A stretch of DNA of 7,462 nucleotides from Bacteroidales bacterium (GCA_029935325.1 JAOZKO010000130.1:1-7462); one strand, 5' to 3'. Positions 1-7,112 are shown, numbered from the stretch's first letter. Program-made: numbers and translations. The notes: generated from the letters alone by a model not told the origin.

Positions 1-107
1 AAAGAGTCTATTAGGGTTCAAACTAATATTATGCAGGAGTAGGCTTTCAGCACAAGCATAACGAAGAAATTGACGTTTTCGGGCAAGCACTATATACAGA
101 TAAATAA
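1..107 (+). pseudogene. Possible frameshifted 3' end of an upstream gene
   Basis: Two open frames look like pieces of one C-terminus. The frame beginning at base 1 reads KESIRVQTN and then IMQE before a TAG at 40-42. The frame at 27-104 reads YYAGVGFQHKHNEEIDVFGQ and then ALYTDK before a TAA at 105-107. The second piece has no start codon and follows stops at 12-14 and 24-26, so it cannot be an independent gene of normal type. Joining them near base 27 with a one-base shift gives an alternating polar/aromatic string, like the last strands of a beta-rich or outer-membrane protein. The alternative is that the gene simply ends at 42 and the rest is chance. The family is not recognised, and only about 35 codons are visible. 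Confidence 0.3.
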
Positions 108-108
108 A

Positions 109-134
109 CCTTTGCGCCTTGGCGTCTTTGCGAG
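109..134 (+). repeat. Three-copy 8-bp repeat of the CTTTGCG type
   Basis: Three 8-base units lie head to tail: CTTTGCGC (110-117), CTTGGCGT (118-125) and CTTTGCGA (126-133). The block is markedly richer in G and C than its surroundings. It sits 29 bases before the aldehyde dehydrogenase start, so it would lie in or just upstream of that gene's leader. From memory, strings of this kind are dispersed between genes in many Bacteroidota genomes; their function is not established. The array is seen directly, while its membership in a dispersed family is recollection. Confidence 0.6.
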
Positions 135-162
135 AAACAAAACATTAATGAAGTATTAAACC

Positions 163-1575
163 ATGAAAAACTACAAAATTTATTGCGGGGGAGAATTTAT
201 TGAAACCACTCACTCACTTGATGTTATAAATCCATTTACACAACAATCATTTGCAACTACTTATTTAGCAGATCAATCGAATCTTGAAAAGGCAATACAA
301 GCTGCTGAAGGTATTCGATTAGAAATGCAAAATCTTCCATCTTATATAAAATATAAAGCTTTAATGTATATTTCTAATACATTAAGCGAAAGAATTGATT
401 CCTTTGCAGAAATATTATGCTTAGAATCAGGCAAACCTATGATATATGCCAAGGGAGAAATAGAAAGGTCTATACAAACCTTTAAAGTTGCTGCTGAAGA
501 ATGCAAAAGGCTACCAGGAGAAGTTATGAGTTTAGATTGGACTCCTTCCGGGGAAGGCAAACATGGTGTTATAAGATATTTCCCAGTGGGCTTAGTAGCA
601 GGTATTTCACCATTTAATTTCCCTATGAATTTAGCAGTTCACAAAATTGCTCCAGCTATTGCTGCTGGATGCCCAATAATACTTAAACCATCTACTAATA
701 CACCATTATCCACTTTAGCCTTGGCGCAAATAATAGATGAAACCGATTTGCCAAAAGGAGCAGTATCTATTTTACCAATGGATCGTAAAATAGGAAATCA
801 GTTGGTAACTGATGATAGATTTAAGCTATTGTCATTTACTGGCTCACCACATGTGGGTTGGATGATGAAGGCAGATGCAGGTAGAAAAAAAGTTGTTCTA
901 GAGCTTGGGGGAAATGCAGGCTTGATAATCACTAAAACAGCAAATTTGGAGGTTGCAGTGCGCAAGGCTGTTATTGGTGGATTTGCATATTCTGGTCAGG
1001 TGTGTATCCACGCCCAAAGAATATATGTTGCCAAGGAAATCTTTGATGAATTTTCCAAATTATTTGTTCAAGAAGTCAAAAAACTTAAGTTAGGTGATCC
1101 AATGTCCGTGGAGACTGAGATATCTTCAATGATAGATGAAGCAAACTCAATTCGTATTGAGAGTTGGGTAAATGAAGCAGTGGAGGAAGGAGCAAAAATC
1201 ATTTGTGGAGGAAACAGAAATGGGACATATTACGAGCCTACTGTACTTGTTAATACTAAGTCTAAAATGAAAGTTTGTGCATTGGAAGTATTTGGCCCAG
1301 TTGTTACTTTAGAGCCTTTTGCAGACTTTAAAAGTGCTATTTCTGAAGTTAATAATAGTGAGTTTGGACTACAGGCAGGTATTTTTACCGATAAAATAAA
1401 AGAAATGGATTATGCTTTTAATACCTTGGAAGTAGGAGGAGTAATAATTAATGATTCACCTATTTTTAGAGTGGATCATATGCCTTACGGAGGAGTTAAG
1501 GATTCTGGCCTGGGGCGTGAAGGATTAAAATATGCAATTCAAGATATGATGGAGGCGAAAATTTTAGTCAGATAA
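163..1575 (+). CDS. NAD(P)-dependent aldehyde dehydrogenase family protein
   Basis: A 470-residue member of the aldehyde dehydrogenase superfamily, predicted to be cytosolic and to oxidise an aldehyde to a carboxylate with NAD(P)+. All core elements are present. These are the oxyanion-hole Asn152 in SPFNFP, cofactor-binding Lys175 in ILKPS, the FTGSPHVG loop (225-232), the general base Glu247 in ELGGN, the nucleophile Cys281 in GQVCIHAQRI, Glu375/Phe377 in EVFGPV, and the C-terminal PYGGVKDSGLGREG (441-454). Length is normal and the enzyme looks intact. The GQVCI..QRI form and short N-terminus recall the branch annotated as ALDH21-like, lactaldehyde-like or non-phosphorylating glyceraldehyde-3-phosphate dehydrogenase, but the substrate cannot be read from sequence. 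The first usable ATG is at 163; an ATG at 148 stops after three codons. No Shine-Dalgarno sequence or perfect TANNTTTG precedes it. A membrane-protein gene follows after 42 bases. Confidence 0.93.
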   Translation: MKNYKIYCGGEFIETTHSLDVINPFTQQSFATTYLADQSNLEKAIQAAEGIRLEMQNLPSYIKYKALMYISNTLSERIDSFAEILCLESGKPMIYAKGEIERSIQTFKVAAEECKRLPGEVMSLDWTPSGEGKHGVIRYFPVGLVAGISPFNFPMNLAVHKIAPAIAAGCPIILKPSTNTPLSTLALAQIIDETDLPKGAVSILPMDRKIGNQLVTDDRFKLLSFTGSPHVGWMMKADAGRKKVVLELGGNAGLIITKTANLEVAVRKAVIGGFAYSGQVCIHAQRIYVAKEIFDEFSKLFVQEVKKLKLGDPMSVETEISSMIDEANSIRIESWVNEAVEEGAKIICGGNRNGTYYEPTVLVNTKSKMKVCALEVFGPVVTLEPFADFKSAISEVNNSEFGLQAGIFTDKIKEMDYAFNTLEVGGVIINDSPIFRVDHMPYGGVKDSGLGREGLKYAIQDMMEAKILVR

Positions 1576-1588
1576 TCAATTATAATTG

Positions 1589-1596
1589 TATCTTTG
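1589..1596 (+). promoter_or_regulatory. Bacteroidota -7 promoter element for the membrane-protein gene
   Basis: TATCTTTG is a perfect match to TANNTTTG, the -7 element used by the primary sigma factor of Bacteroidota. It starts 13 bases after the aldehyde dehydrogenase stop and ends 21 bases before the ATG at 1618, implying a short leader. A clear -33 TTG is not visible at the usual spacing, so this is a partial match. Confidence 0.5.
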
Positions 1597-1617
1597 TTGT
1601 TCAGACATTAAATTAAT

Positions 1618-2052
1618 ATGAGCGAACATAAACATTTTCAATCTTATGTAGTTGAATTCGGTTTCAAAGCTGCAATGATTTTCTACTTTTTCTCAGTTTT
1701 GTTTTTCCCTGAGACTATCGAGCAGACTAATAATTTTCAAGCAGGTTTTGATTCAGCGGTTATTATAAGGCTTATTCTCCTAGTGGTATTCTCTTTTGTA
1801 ATTCTTGCTTTAACAGGTAAATTCTTTAAGATAATTAGCTTTTCAGCATTGATTATTGGAGCAATTTTTAAAATACTGCTTCTAATATCACAAGACACTT
1901 TCTATTTCCACCACTTATTGATTCTTAGTGATTCAATAATGATAATTGCTATTGCATTTTATTATTTGTACAGAAATCAATTGCGAGAGAAATCAGCTGC
2001 AAGAAAGAAGAAGGTGAGAAAGGCGATGAAAAGATTAGATGAAGTAGATTAG
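1618..2052 (+). CDS. Small four-helix inner-membrane protein, function unknown
   Basis: A 144-residue hydrophobic protein that I do not recognise. Four likely membrane helices lie at about residues 12-30, 47-67, 71-91 and 97-117. A strongly basic tail follows from about 119 to 139 (NQLREKSAARKKKVRKAMKR) and ends in acidic DEVD. By the positive-inside rule the basic tail would be cytoplasmic, and with four helices the N-terminus would be too. No cleavable signal peptide or catalytic motif is evident. It lies 42 bases downstream of the aldehyde dehydrogenase on the same strand, but a TANNTTTG element in that gap suggests it can be transcribed alone. It ends in a convergent gap with the sugar transferase gene. 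Sustained hydrophobicity, ordinary codon use and the upstream promoter element make it a credible gene; any function would be a guess. Confidence 0.8.
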   Translation: MSEHKHFQSYVVEFGFKAAMIFYFFSVLFFPETIEQTNNFQAGFDSAVIIRLILLVVFSFVILALTGKFFKIISFSALIIGAIFKILLLISQDTFYFHHLLILSDSIMIIAIAFYYLYRNQLREKSAARKKKVRKAMKRLDEVD

Positions 2053-2073
2053 TTCTATTATTTTAATTAAGGC

Positions 2074-2092
2074 TTTATTTTGGAGCAATAAA
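2074..2092. terminator. Weak AT-only hairpin in the convergent gap
   Basis: The 45-bp gap between two converging genes contains TTTATT (2074-2079) and AATAAA (2087-2092), able to form a six-pair stem around a seven-base loop. The stem has no G-C pairs and no long T tract follows. Its position between convergent stop codons is the main reason to suspect a shared terminator. Confidence 0.2.
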
Positions 2093-2097
2093 ACATA

Positions 2098-3513
2098 TTA
2101 CTTCCCTCTACCCATCATAACAATAATGATAGTATAGAAAAGGATTTTCAAATCCACAGCAATACTCATATTTTCAATATAAAGAACGTCATATTTTAAA
2201 CGCTCTATCATTTCATCAACATTTTCAGCATAGCCATATTTTACTTGTCCCCATGATGTTATACCTGGTTTTATTTTCAGCAAGAGCTTATAATGTGGAG
2301 CTTTTTCTACAATTTGATCAATAAAATATTGCCGCTCGGGGCGATAGCCAACGATACTCATATCACCTTTTATAACTGTAAAAAACTGAGGAATTTCATC
2401 CAACCGTATTTTGCGCATAAAACTACCAAATTGAGTAATTCGTGGGTCATTTTCGGAACTAAGTTGTGGGCCATCGAGTTCTGCATTTACATGCATTGTT
2501 CGGAATTTAAGCATTTTAAATGCTTTGCCATTTATTCCAATGCGTTCTTGAGAATAGAAAATCGGCCCCTTGGAAGTAAAGTAAACACCTAATGCGGTAA
2601 ATAAATAAAGTGGGGAAAGAAGAATAATTGCCAAAAAGGAGAATACAACATCCATAAGTCGTTTTAGCACCACTTGCCAATAGGGCATTATATCAGGGTA
2701 AATCTGAATTAATGGCGCCTGAAAAATAGCAGTCATTTTCACCGAGCCAAGCATAATATCATGCATATCGGGAATAACCTTAATTATTACCTTACTGCTT
2801 TGTAGTGCAGTGATAATACTTCTAATTTTACTATGTTCACTGGGATCAATAGCAATAATTACCTCCTCTATTTTTTCATTGGAAATTATTTTGCTAAGCT
2901 CCGAATAATGACCAAGGTGACTTAAGTGTTGAGCTAGCATAAACTCCTTGGAATCATTTACATTTACAAAGCCAAGAAACTTATTACCAGAGGATAAGTG
3001 TTGATTAACAATTTCTAAAAAAATGGAGGTAGCATTTCCGTTGCCCCCAACAATTAAAGTGCGAAATCCAATTTCTCCACTATGAATTTTTCTAACAGTA
3101 ATAGTTGTTATTATTAGGCGAAATAAAGCTGTAAGGCTAAAATGCAAACTAAATAAAACTACAGCATAAGAGGATAACTCTGTATATGAGTTGATTTTGT
3201 CATTAAGGATAACAAGGAAAAATATTATTGAAACGCCAATAATACTACTTATAAAAGTTAATCCCAATTCTTTAATTCTAGATTTTCGATATATGGATTT
3301 ATATGTACCCAGAAAAAAGTAAAATAATAACCAAGAAAAAGGGAATACAATAAGTCCTAAATATAATTTAGGGTCATCAAGAATAATTTCCTGCCAATTA
3401 TTCTGTATAGGGATATAGTAATTTTTACGAAATACAAAAAACAAAGCCCATGCAATTAGTGCAGACATAAAATCTGCAATCAAATACTTTATAGTTTGTA
3501 AAGTTCGATTCAT
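2098..3513 (-). CDS. Polyprenyl-phosphate sugar-1-phosphate transferase (undecaprenyl-phosphate glycosylphosphotransferase)
   Basis: A 471-residue membrane enzyme expected to move a sugar-1-phosphate from a nucleotide sugar to undecaprenyl phosphate, the first step of exopolysaccharide, capsule or O-antigen repeat-unit synthesis. Four N-terminal helices lie near residues 7-27, 50-69, 84-104 and 113-135. A Rossmann-like segment follows, starting with RTLIVGGNGN (151-160). The C-terminal bacterial sugar transferase domain runs from KRLMDVVFSF (284-293), with a membrane segment at about 286-310, then YSQERIGINGKAFKMLKFRT (320-339), the Asp372-Glu373 catalytic pair in RLDEIPQ, GDMSIVGYRPER (383-394) and PGITSWGQV (416-424). 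This is the large PglB/WbaP-like architecture, and its length is usual. VGYRPER replaces the more common VGPRPE, which I recall seeing in Bacteroidota. The ATG overlaps the lipoprotein stop as ATGA, indicating coupled translation. Sugar specificity is not predictable. No other glycan gene is in the window. Confidence 0.93.
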   Translation of the reverse strand: MNRTLQTIKYLIADFMSALIAWALFFVFRKNYYIPIQNNWQEIILDDPKLYLGLIVFPFSWLLFYFFLGTYKSIYRKSRIKELGLTFISSIIGVSIIFFLVILNDKINSYTELSSYAVVLFSLHFSLTALFRLIITTITVRKIHSGEIGFRTLIVGGNGNATSIFLEIVNQHLSSGNKFLGFVNVNDSKEFMLAQHLSHLGHYSELSKIISNEKIEEVIIAIDPSEHSKIRSIITALQSSKVIIKVIPDMHDIMLGSVKMTAIFQAPLIQIYPDIMPYWQVVLKRLMDVVFSFLAIILLSPLYLFTALGVYFTSKGPIFYSQERIGINGKAFKMLKFRTMHVNAELDGPQLSSENDPRITQFGSFMRKIRLDEIPQFFTVIKGDMSIVGYRPERQYFIDQIVEKAPHYKLLLKIKPGITSWGQVKYGYAENVDEMIERLKYDVLYIENMSIAVDLKILFYTIIIVMMGRGK

Positions 3514-4382
3514 TTAACGTGTACTATTTTAATATTATCGAGATATATTGATGTTGAATCTTCAACAGAGCCAAGGTCTGCTCTAAAGGTTACTCTAAAA
3601 GTTTGAGCAGTAGAATAATGACTTACTAATTCGGTGAAATTTACATATAATTTTTTCCAATCAGGTCCAGGAGTAACACCCATATGGCTTACATCTACAA
3701 CCGTTCCTCCGGGCAAATTTACATACATACCAATTGCAAGAGGAATGCTAGTGTTTTTGATATGAATTTCCATTACAATAGCAGCACCAGCACCCGGTAA
3801 GTCAAATTCAGTGGTGCTTTGCGATGAGAAGTTAAGGTGTCCTTTATCTAAAAATATTTCCCCTGAATAATCTCCCTCATATACGTCATTTGTGCTTTTG
3901 AATATTTTTGTGGAGGAGCCACTAACAGAATCAAGACTAATTCCTCCTTCTTCAAAATCTTCTTCTCCTCTATTATTCCAAGGGAACTCCAAATCATCAA
4001 TATACGACGATTTTGGATATAGTTTTATTGTTTGACCTGCAACTAAATCAACACTCTGTGAATATGATTCGAAAAATGGGTTAATAGATCGAGTACCTGC
4101 TATACCATTAAGAATTACACCAGGTCGGATTTCAATCATATGACTTCCGGTATTTAAAATTGGTGCAGTAAATGGTATTTCAAAAGCTCCAATTAAATCT
4201 CCATCAACATAAACCCAACCATCATTAATATTTACAGAATCAGTCCCTTGATGAGACTCAGATTTAAAGTCGAAAGAAGTTATGTGAATTTTAGCAGGAA
4301 CACCATCATCAGAATTAGTAAGCTCGCAAGAACTTAGAAAAAATAAAATGCTTAATACAATTAAGGTATAAGTTTGCTTCAT
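3510..4382 (-). CDS. Lipoprotein with PEGA-like and carbohydrate-binding-like domains, function unknown
   Basis: A 290-residue predicted lipoprotein. The signal has Lys2, a hydrophobic stretch (5-16) and the lipobox LSSC with lipidated Cys19. The following ELTNSDDG contains SDD at +5 to +7, which faintly resembles the acidic surface-export signals of Bacteroidota lipoproteins. Residues 55-123 (GWVYVDGDLIGAFE, TGSHMIEIRPG, VDLVAGQTIKLYP) resemble a PEGA-type beta domain, found in envelope proteins. An acidic linker follows (about 129-146). Residues 165-290 look like a beta-sandwich of galactose/carbohydrate-binding type, with DWKKLYVNFTEL (241-252) and a closing SIYLDNIKIV (278-287). No catalytic motif is apparent. 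It lies 96 bp after the ABC ATPase gene and overlaps the sugar transferase gene by four bases. That suggests a role in handling or anchoring a surface glycan, but this is inference. Domain names come from pattern recognition and need profile searches. Confidence 0.82.
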   Translation of the reverse strand: MKQTYTLIVLSILFFLSSCELTNSDDGVPAKIHITSFDFKSESHQGTDSVNINDGWVYVDGDLIGAFEIPFTAPILNTGSHMIEIRPGVILNGIAGTRSINPFFESYSQSVDLVAGQTIKLYPKSSYIDDLEFPWNNRGEEDFEEGGISLDSVSGSSTKIFKSTNDVYEGDYSGEIFLDKGHLNFSSQSTTEFDLPGAGAAIVMEIHIKNTSIPLAIGMYVNLPGGTVVDVSHMGVTPGPDWKKLYVNFTELVSHYSTAQTFRVTFRADLGSVEDSTSIYLDNIKIVHVK

Positions 4383-4441
4383 ATAATTGTTTACTAATAC
4401 TGTTTAAAAACGAAATTATTTTGAAATTATTACTTCAATTT

Positions 4442-4479
4442 ATTAATTTTTCAGATATCATAAATTATGGAAAATTAAT
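4442..4479. repeat. AT-only inverted repeat after the ABC ATPase gene
   Basis: ATTAATTTT (4442-4450) and AAAATTAAT (4471-4479) form a perfect nine-pair inverted repeat. It encloses a 20-base loop that itself holds the near-palindrome CATAAATTATG (4459-4469). It abuts the ABC ATPase stop codon (4481-4479). The stem contains only A-T pairs, so it could be a weak terminator or processing site separating the ATPase message from the lipoprotein gene, or simply a product of AT-rich composition. Confidence 0.25.
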
Positions 4480-5384
4480 TATTGAGTTAAGTTTTGGAAG
4501 ATATGCTCTAAACTAATTTCTTCAGTCTGTAAGCCAATGAGTGTAAGGTTTTCAGATTTTGCAAAATCATAAATCAATGGTCTAATATCTGTTTTTGATG
4601 CTACGGTTATTTTATATTTCCCCAATCCTTCAGAATAAACCTGCTCAATACCTTCTGTTTTTTCCAAAAGGGAGACATTAATATCCTCTTTAAACTCAAC
4701 AATAAGGATTTCCTTGTCTTTCCATAACTCTTGGATTTTATTTTTAGGACTATCGGCTATTAGTTTTCCATCTTTTATAATAAGAATACGGTCGCAAATT
4801 GCCTCCACCTCTTGCATTATATGCGAAGAGAAAAGTATGGTTTTTGACTCGCCAATTTGCTTTATTACATTCCTTATTTCAATTAACTGATTTGGATCCA
4901 ATCCACTAGTTGGCTCATCCAATATCAGAACCTCAGGGTTGTGAATAAATGCCTGTGCTAGTCCTAGTCGTTGCTTATATCCTTTTGATAAAGCACCAAT
5001 TTTTTTATGTTGCTCCTTGTCTAGTCCAGTAAGTGTAATTATTTCTTTTATCCTTTGCTTTTTGTTTTTTATTTTAAAAATCCCTGCAACAAAATTCAGG
5101 TATTCCAAAACATACATTTCATAATACAAAGGATTACTTTCGGGCAGATAACCAATATTACTTTTTACAGCTAAGGGCTCTTCCAGGGCATTATAATTCA
5201 TTACTTCAACTTGCCCGGAGCTTGGTGGAATATAGCAACTAATAATTTTCATTAGTGTTGATTTTCCAGCACCATTAGGCCCCAATAGTCCAACAATTTC
5301 TCCTTTTTCAATTTCAAAACTTACTTGATCAAGGGCTTTTTGCTTGCCATATAACTTGCTAACATTGGTAACTTTAATTGACAT
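4479..5384 (-). CDS. gldA: GldA-like ABC transporter ATP-binding protein
   Basis: A 301-residue ABC ATPase that would power an export-type transporter from the cytoplasmic face of the inner membrane. The nucleotide-binding domain is complete: Walker A GPNGAGKST (35-43), signature LSKGYKQR (132-139), Walker B LILDEP (153-158), D-loop SGLDP (160-164) and switch His188 in FSSH. At the Q-loop it reads GYLPESNPLY (78-87), with Glu82 where most ABC proteins have Gln. I recall this form, along with DPNQLIEIRN and HIMQEVEAICDR, from GldA. About 85 residues follow the ATPase core, as in the GldA/CcmA-type family. In gliding Flavobacterium, GldA works with the permease GldF and with GldG; neither is here, and such ATPases also occur in non-gliding relatives. 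The symbol is therefore a family assignment. The gene starts 20 bp after glnS and is probably co-transcribed. Confidence 0.88.
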   Translation of the reverse strand: MSIKVTNVSKLYGKQKALDQVSFEIEKGEIVGLLGPNGAGKSTLMKIISCYIPPSSGQVEVMNYNALEEPLAVKSNIGYLPESNPLYYEMYVLEYLNFVAGIFKIKNKKQRIKEIITLTGLDKEQHKKIGALSKGYKQRLGLAQAFIHNPEVLILDEPTSGLDPNQLIEIRNVIKQIGESKTILFSSHIMQEVEAICDRILIIKDGKLIADSPKNKIQELWKDKEILIVEFKEDINVSLLEKTEGIEQVYSEGLGKYKITVASKTDIRPLIYDFAKSENLTLIGLQTEEISLEHIFQNLTQ

Positions 5385-5404
5385 CTTTCAAAAATATTAT
5401 AAGA

Positions 5405-7078
5405 TTATTTGCGCTTTTTTGCCCAGGAATCTCTCAGCGAAACCGTACGATTAAATACTAAATTATTTTCAGTACTATCAGTATCTACACAGAAATATCC
5501 TAATCGTTGAAATTGGAATTTATCATTTACTTTAGCAGTTGCCAAACTTGGTTCTAATTTGCAATTAGTTAACACTTTAAGCGAGTCGTTATTAAGGAAT
5601 TCTTTAAAATCAGCATCCTTATGACCCATTGGGTCTTCATCATTAAATAATCGATCATAAAGTCTAATCTCAGCATCGATACTTTTTTCAGCACTCACCC
5701 AATGAAGTACTCCTTTTACCTTACGATTTATTCCGCTACCACTTTTGGTCGCTGGGTCGTAAGTGCAAATAATCTCTATAACATTTCCGTTTTCATCAGT
5801 TTTATAATCTTCACATTTGATTATATAAGCACCCTTTAGGCGAACTTCTCTACCGGGGCTTAGTCTGAAAAACTTCTTAGGAGCATCAATCATAAAATCA
5901 TCCTGCTCTATATAAATATTTCTACCAAAGGGAGCAATACGACTTCCGCTTTGCTCATCCTCAGGGTTATTTATTAGCTCAATATCTTCAAACTCTCCTT
6001 CAGGATAATTAGTAATTGTAAGTTTAATGGGCTTAAGAACCGCCATTACTCTATCGGTAATTTTGTTAAGGTGCTCACGTAGAATAAATTCTAATAAACT
6101 AACTTCAATAACATTATCACGTTTTGCAACACCAATTCTATCGGCAAAATTACGAATAGACTCAGGTGTATATCCTCTTCGGCGCAGTCCCGAAATAGTC
6201 GGCATACGTGGGTCATCCCAGCCGCTAACATAACTTCCTTCTACTAATTCCAGTAATTTGCGTTTGCTCATTACTGTATAATTAAGATTTAATCGGGCAA
6301 ATTCTATTTGCTGAGGTCGGTCGCCACTAGCAAGCTGGTCTAAAAACCAATCATATAATGGTCGGTGGTTTTCAAACTCAAGTGTACAAATAGAGTGGGT
6401 AATATTTTCTAGATAATCGCTTTGGCCATGGGCAAAATCATACATAGGATAAATGCACCATTTGTTTCCAGTACGGTGGTGGTGAGCATGAAGTATGCGA
6501 TAAAGAACAGGGTCGCGCATTTGCATATTTGGCGATGCCATATCTACTTTCGCTCTTAAAACTTTACTACCATTCTCGAATTCACCTAAGCGCATACGGT
6601 CAAATAAATCCAAATTTTCCTCAATGCTTCTATCTCGAAAAGGGCTAAATGTACCTGGCATTTGTGGTGTTCCTCTCTGTGCGCTTATTTCCTCCGCTGA
6701 TTGCTCCTCTACATAGGCTTTGCCTTCTTTTATAAGCTGAACAGCCCAATCGTATAGCTGCTGAAAATAATCAGAAGTAAAACAAATCTCACCATCCCAT
6801 TGAAATCCGAGCCACTTAACATCTTCAATTATGCTATTAACATACTCGTCCTCCTCTTTGGTAGGATTGGTATCATCAAAACGGAGATTTGTTTTCCCAT
6901 TATATTGCTTTCCTAAACCAAAGTTCAAACATATACTTTTAGCATGACCGATATGCAAATAACCATTAGGCTCAGGCGGAAAGCGAGTATGAACACGTTT
7001 TTCGTTCTTTCCTTCCTCTAAATCCTTCTCTATAATTTGCTCAATAAAATTAAGCGACTTTTCCTTTTCAATTTCCAT
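5405..7078 (-). CDS. glnS: Glutaminyl-tRNA synthetase
   Basis: A 557-residue class I synthetase that attaches glutamine to tRNA-Gln in the cytosol, so this organism probably charges tRNA-Gln directly. The HIGH motif appears as LHIGH (41-45) within PPEPNGYLHIGHAKS, and the KMSKS-type motif as VMSKRKL (269-275). Long stretches match the GlnRS rather than the bacterial GluRS pattern: MRDPVLYRI (187-195), TGNKWCIYPMYDFAHG (203-218), CTLEFENHRPLYDWF (231-245) and GWDDPRMPTISGLRRRGYTP (286-305). The C-terminal anticodon-binding beta-barrels follow (about 345-550). Length is close to the 554 residues of the E. coli enzyme, with no separate N-terminal YqeY-like or C-terminal extension. The ATG at 7078 fits the conserved N-terminus and lies 26 bases downstream of a perfect -7 element. 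It is the first gene of the minus-strand block. Confidence 0.97.
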   Translation of the reverse strand: MEIEKEKSLNFIEQIIEKDLEEGKNEKRVHTRFPPEPNGYLHIGHAKSICLNFGLGKQYNGKTNLRFDDTNPTKEEDEYVNSIIEDVKWLGFQWDGEICFTSDYFQQLYDWAVQLIKEGKAYVEEQSAEEISAQRGTPQMPGTFSPFRDRSIEENLDLFDRMRLGEFENGSKVLRAKVDMASPNMQMRDPVLYRILHAHHHRTGNKWCIYPMYDFAHGQSDYLENITHSICTLEFENHRPLYDWFLDQLASGDRPQQIEFARLNLNYTVMSKRKLLELVEGSYVSGWDDPRMPTISGLRRRGYTPESIRNFADRIGVAKRDNVIEVSLLEFILREHLNKITDRVMAVLKPIKLTITNYPEGEFEDIELINNPEDEQSGSRIAPFGRNIYIEQDDFMIDAPKKFFRLSPGREVRLKGAYIIKCEDYKTDENGNVIEIICTYDPATKSGSGINRKVKGVLHWVSAEKSIDAEIRLYDRLFNDEDPMGHKDADFKEFLNNDSLKVLTNCKLEPSLATAKVNDKFQFQRLGYFCVDTDSTENNLVFNRTVSLRDSWAKKRK

Positions 7079-7104
7079 TATATGATGCTAATTAAATTAA
7101 TCTG

Positions 7105-7112
7105 CAAAAGTA
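7105..7112 (-). promoter_or_regulatory. Bacteroidota -7 promoter element for glnS
   Basis: Read on the minus strand, 7112-7105 is TACTTTTG, a perfect TANNTTTG match. It ends 26 bases upstream of the glnS ATG, a suitable distance for a short leader. No clear -33 TTG lies at the usual spacing. This probably drives glnS and the ABC ATPase gene together. Confidence 0.55.

Noticed and set aside
148..159. ATG at 148 as an alternative start for the aldehyde dehydrogenase
   Set aside because: It is in the dehydrogenase frame but meets a stop codon after three codons (TAA at 157-159).
342..560. Open frame of 72 codons on the minus strand
   Set aside because: It lies wholly inside the aldehyde dehydrogenase gene, opposite a conserved region, has no recognisable domain and no promoter of its own.
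2293..2592. Open frame of 99 codons on the plus strand
   Set aside because: It is antisense to the conserved sugar transferase domain and its translation looks unstructured, so it is best explained as a shadow frame.
4383..4478. Search for a promoter in the 96-bp gap before the lipoprotein gene
   Set aside because: Only near matches such as TAATTTCG and TAATTTCA are present on the minus strand; none is a full -7 element, so no promoter is called although one may exist.
5389..5396. TATTTTTG on the minus strand, a formal TANNTTTG match ahead of the ABC ATPase gene
   Set aside because: It ends only four bases before the ATG, leaving almost no leader, and the 20-bp gap after glnS favours co-transcription. 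It is likely chance in an A/T run.
6027..6233. Open frame of 68 codons on the plus strand
   Set aside because: It is antisense to a highly conserved part of glnS, and its arginine/serine/leucine-rich translation is typical of a shadow frame.
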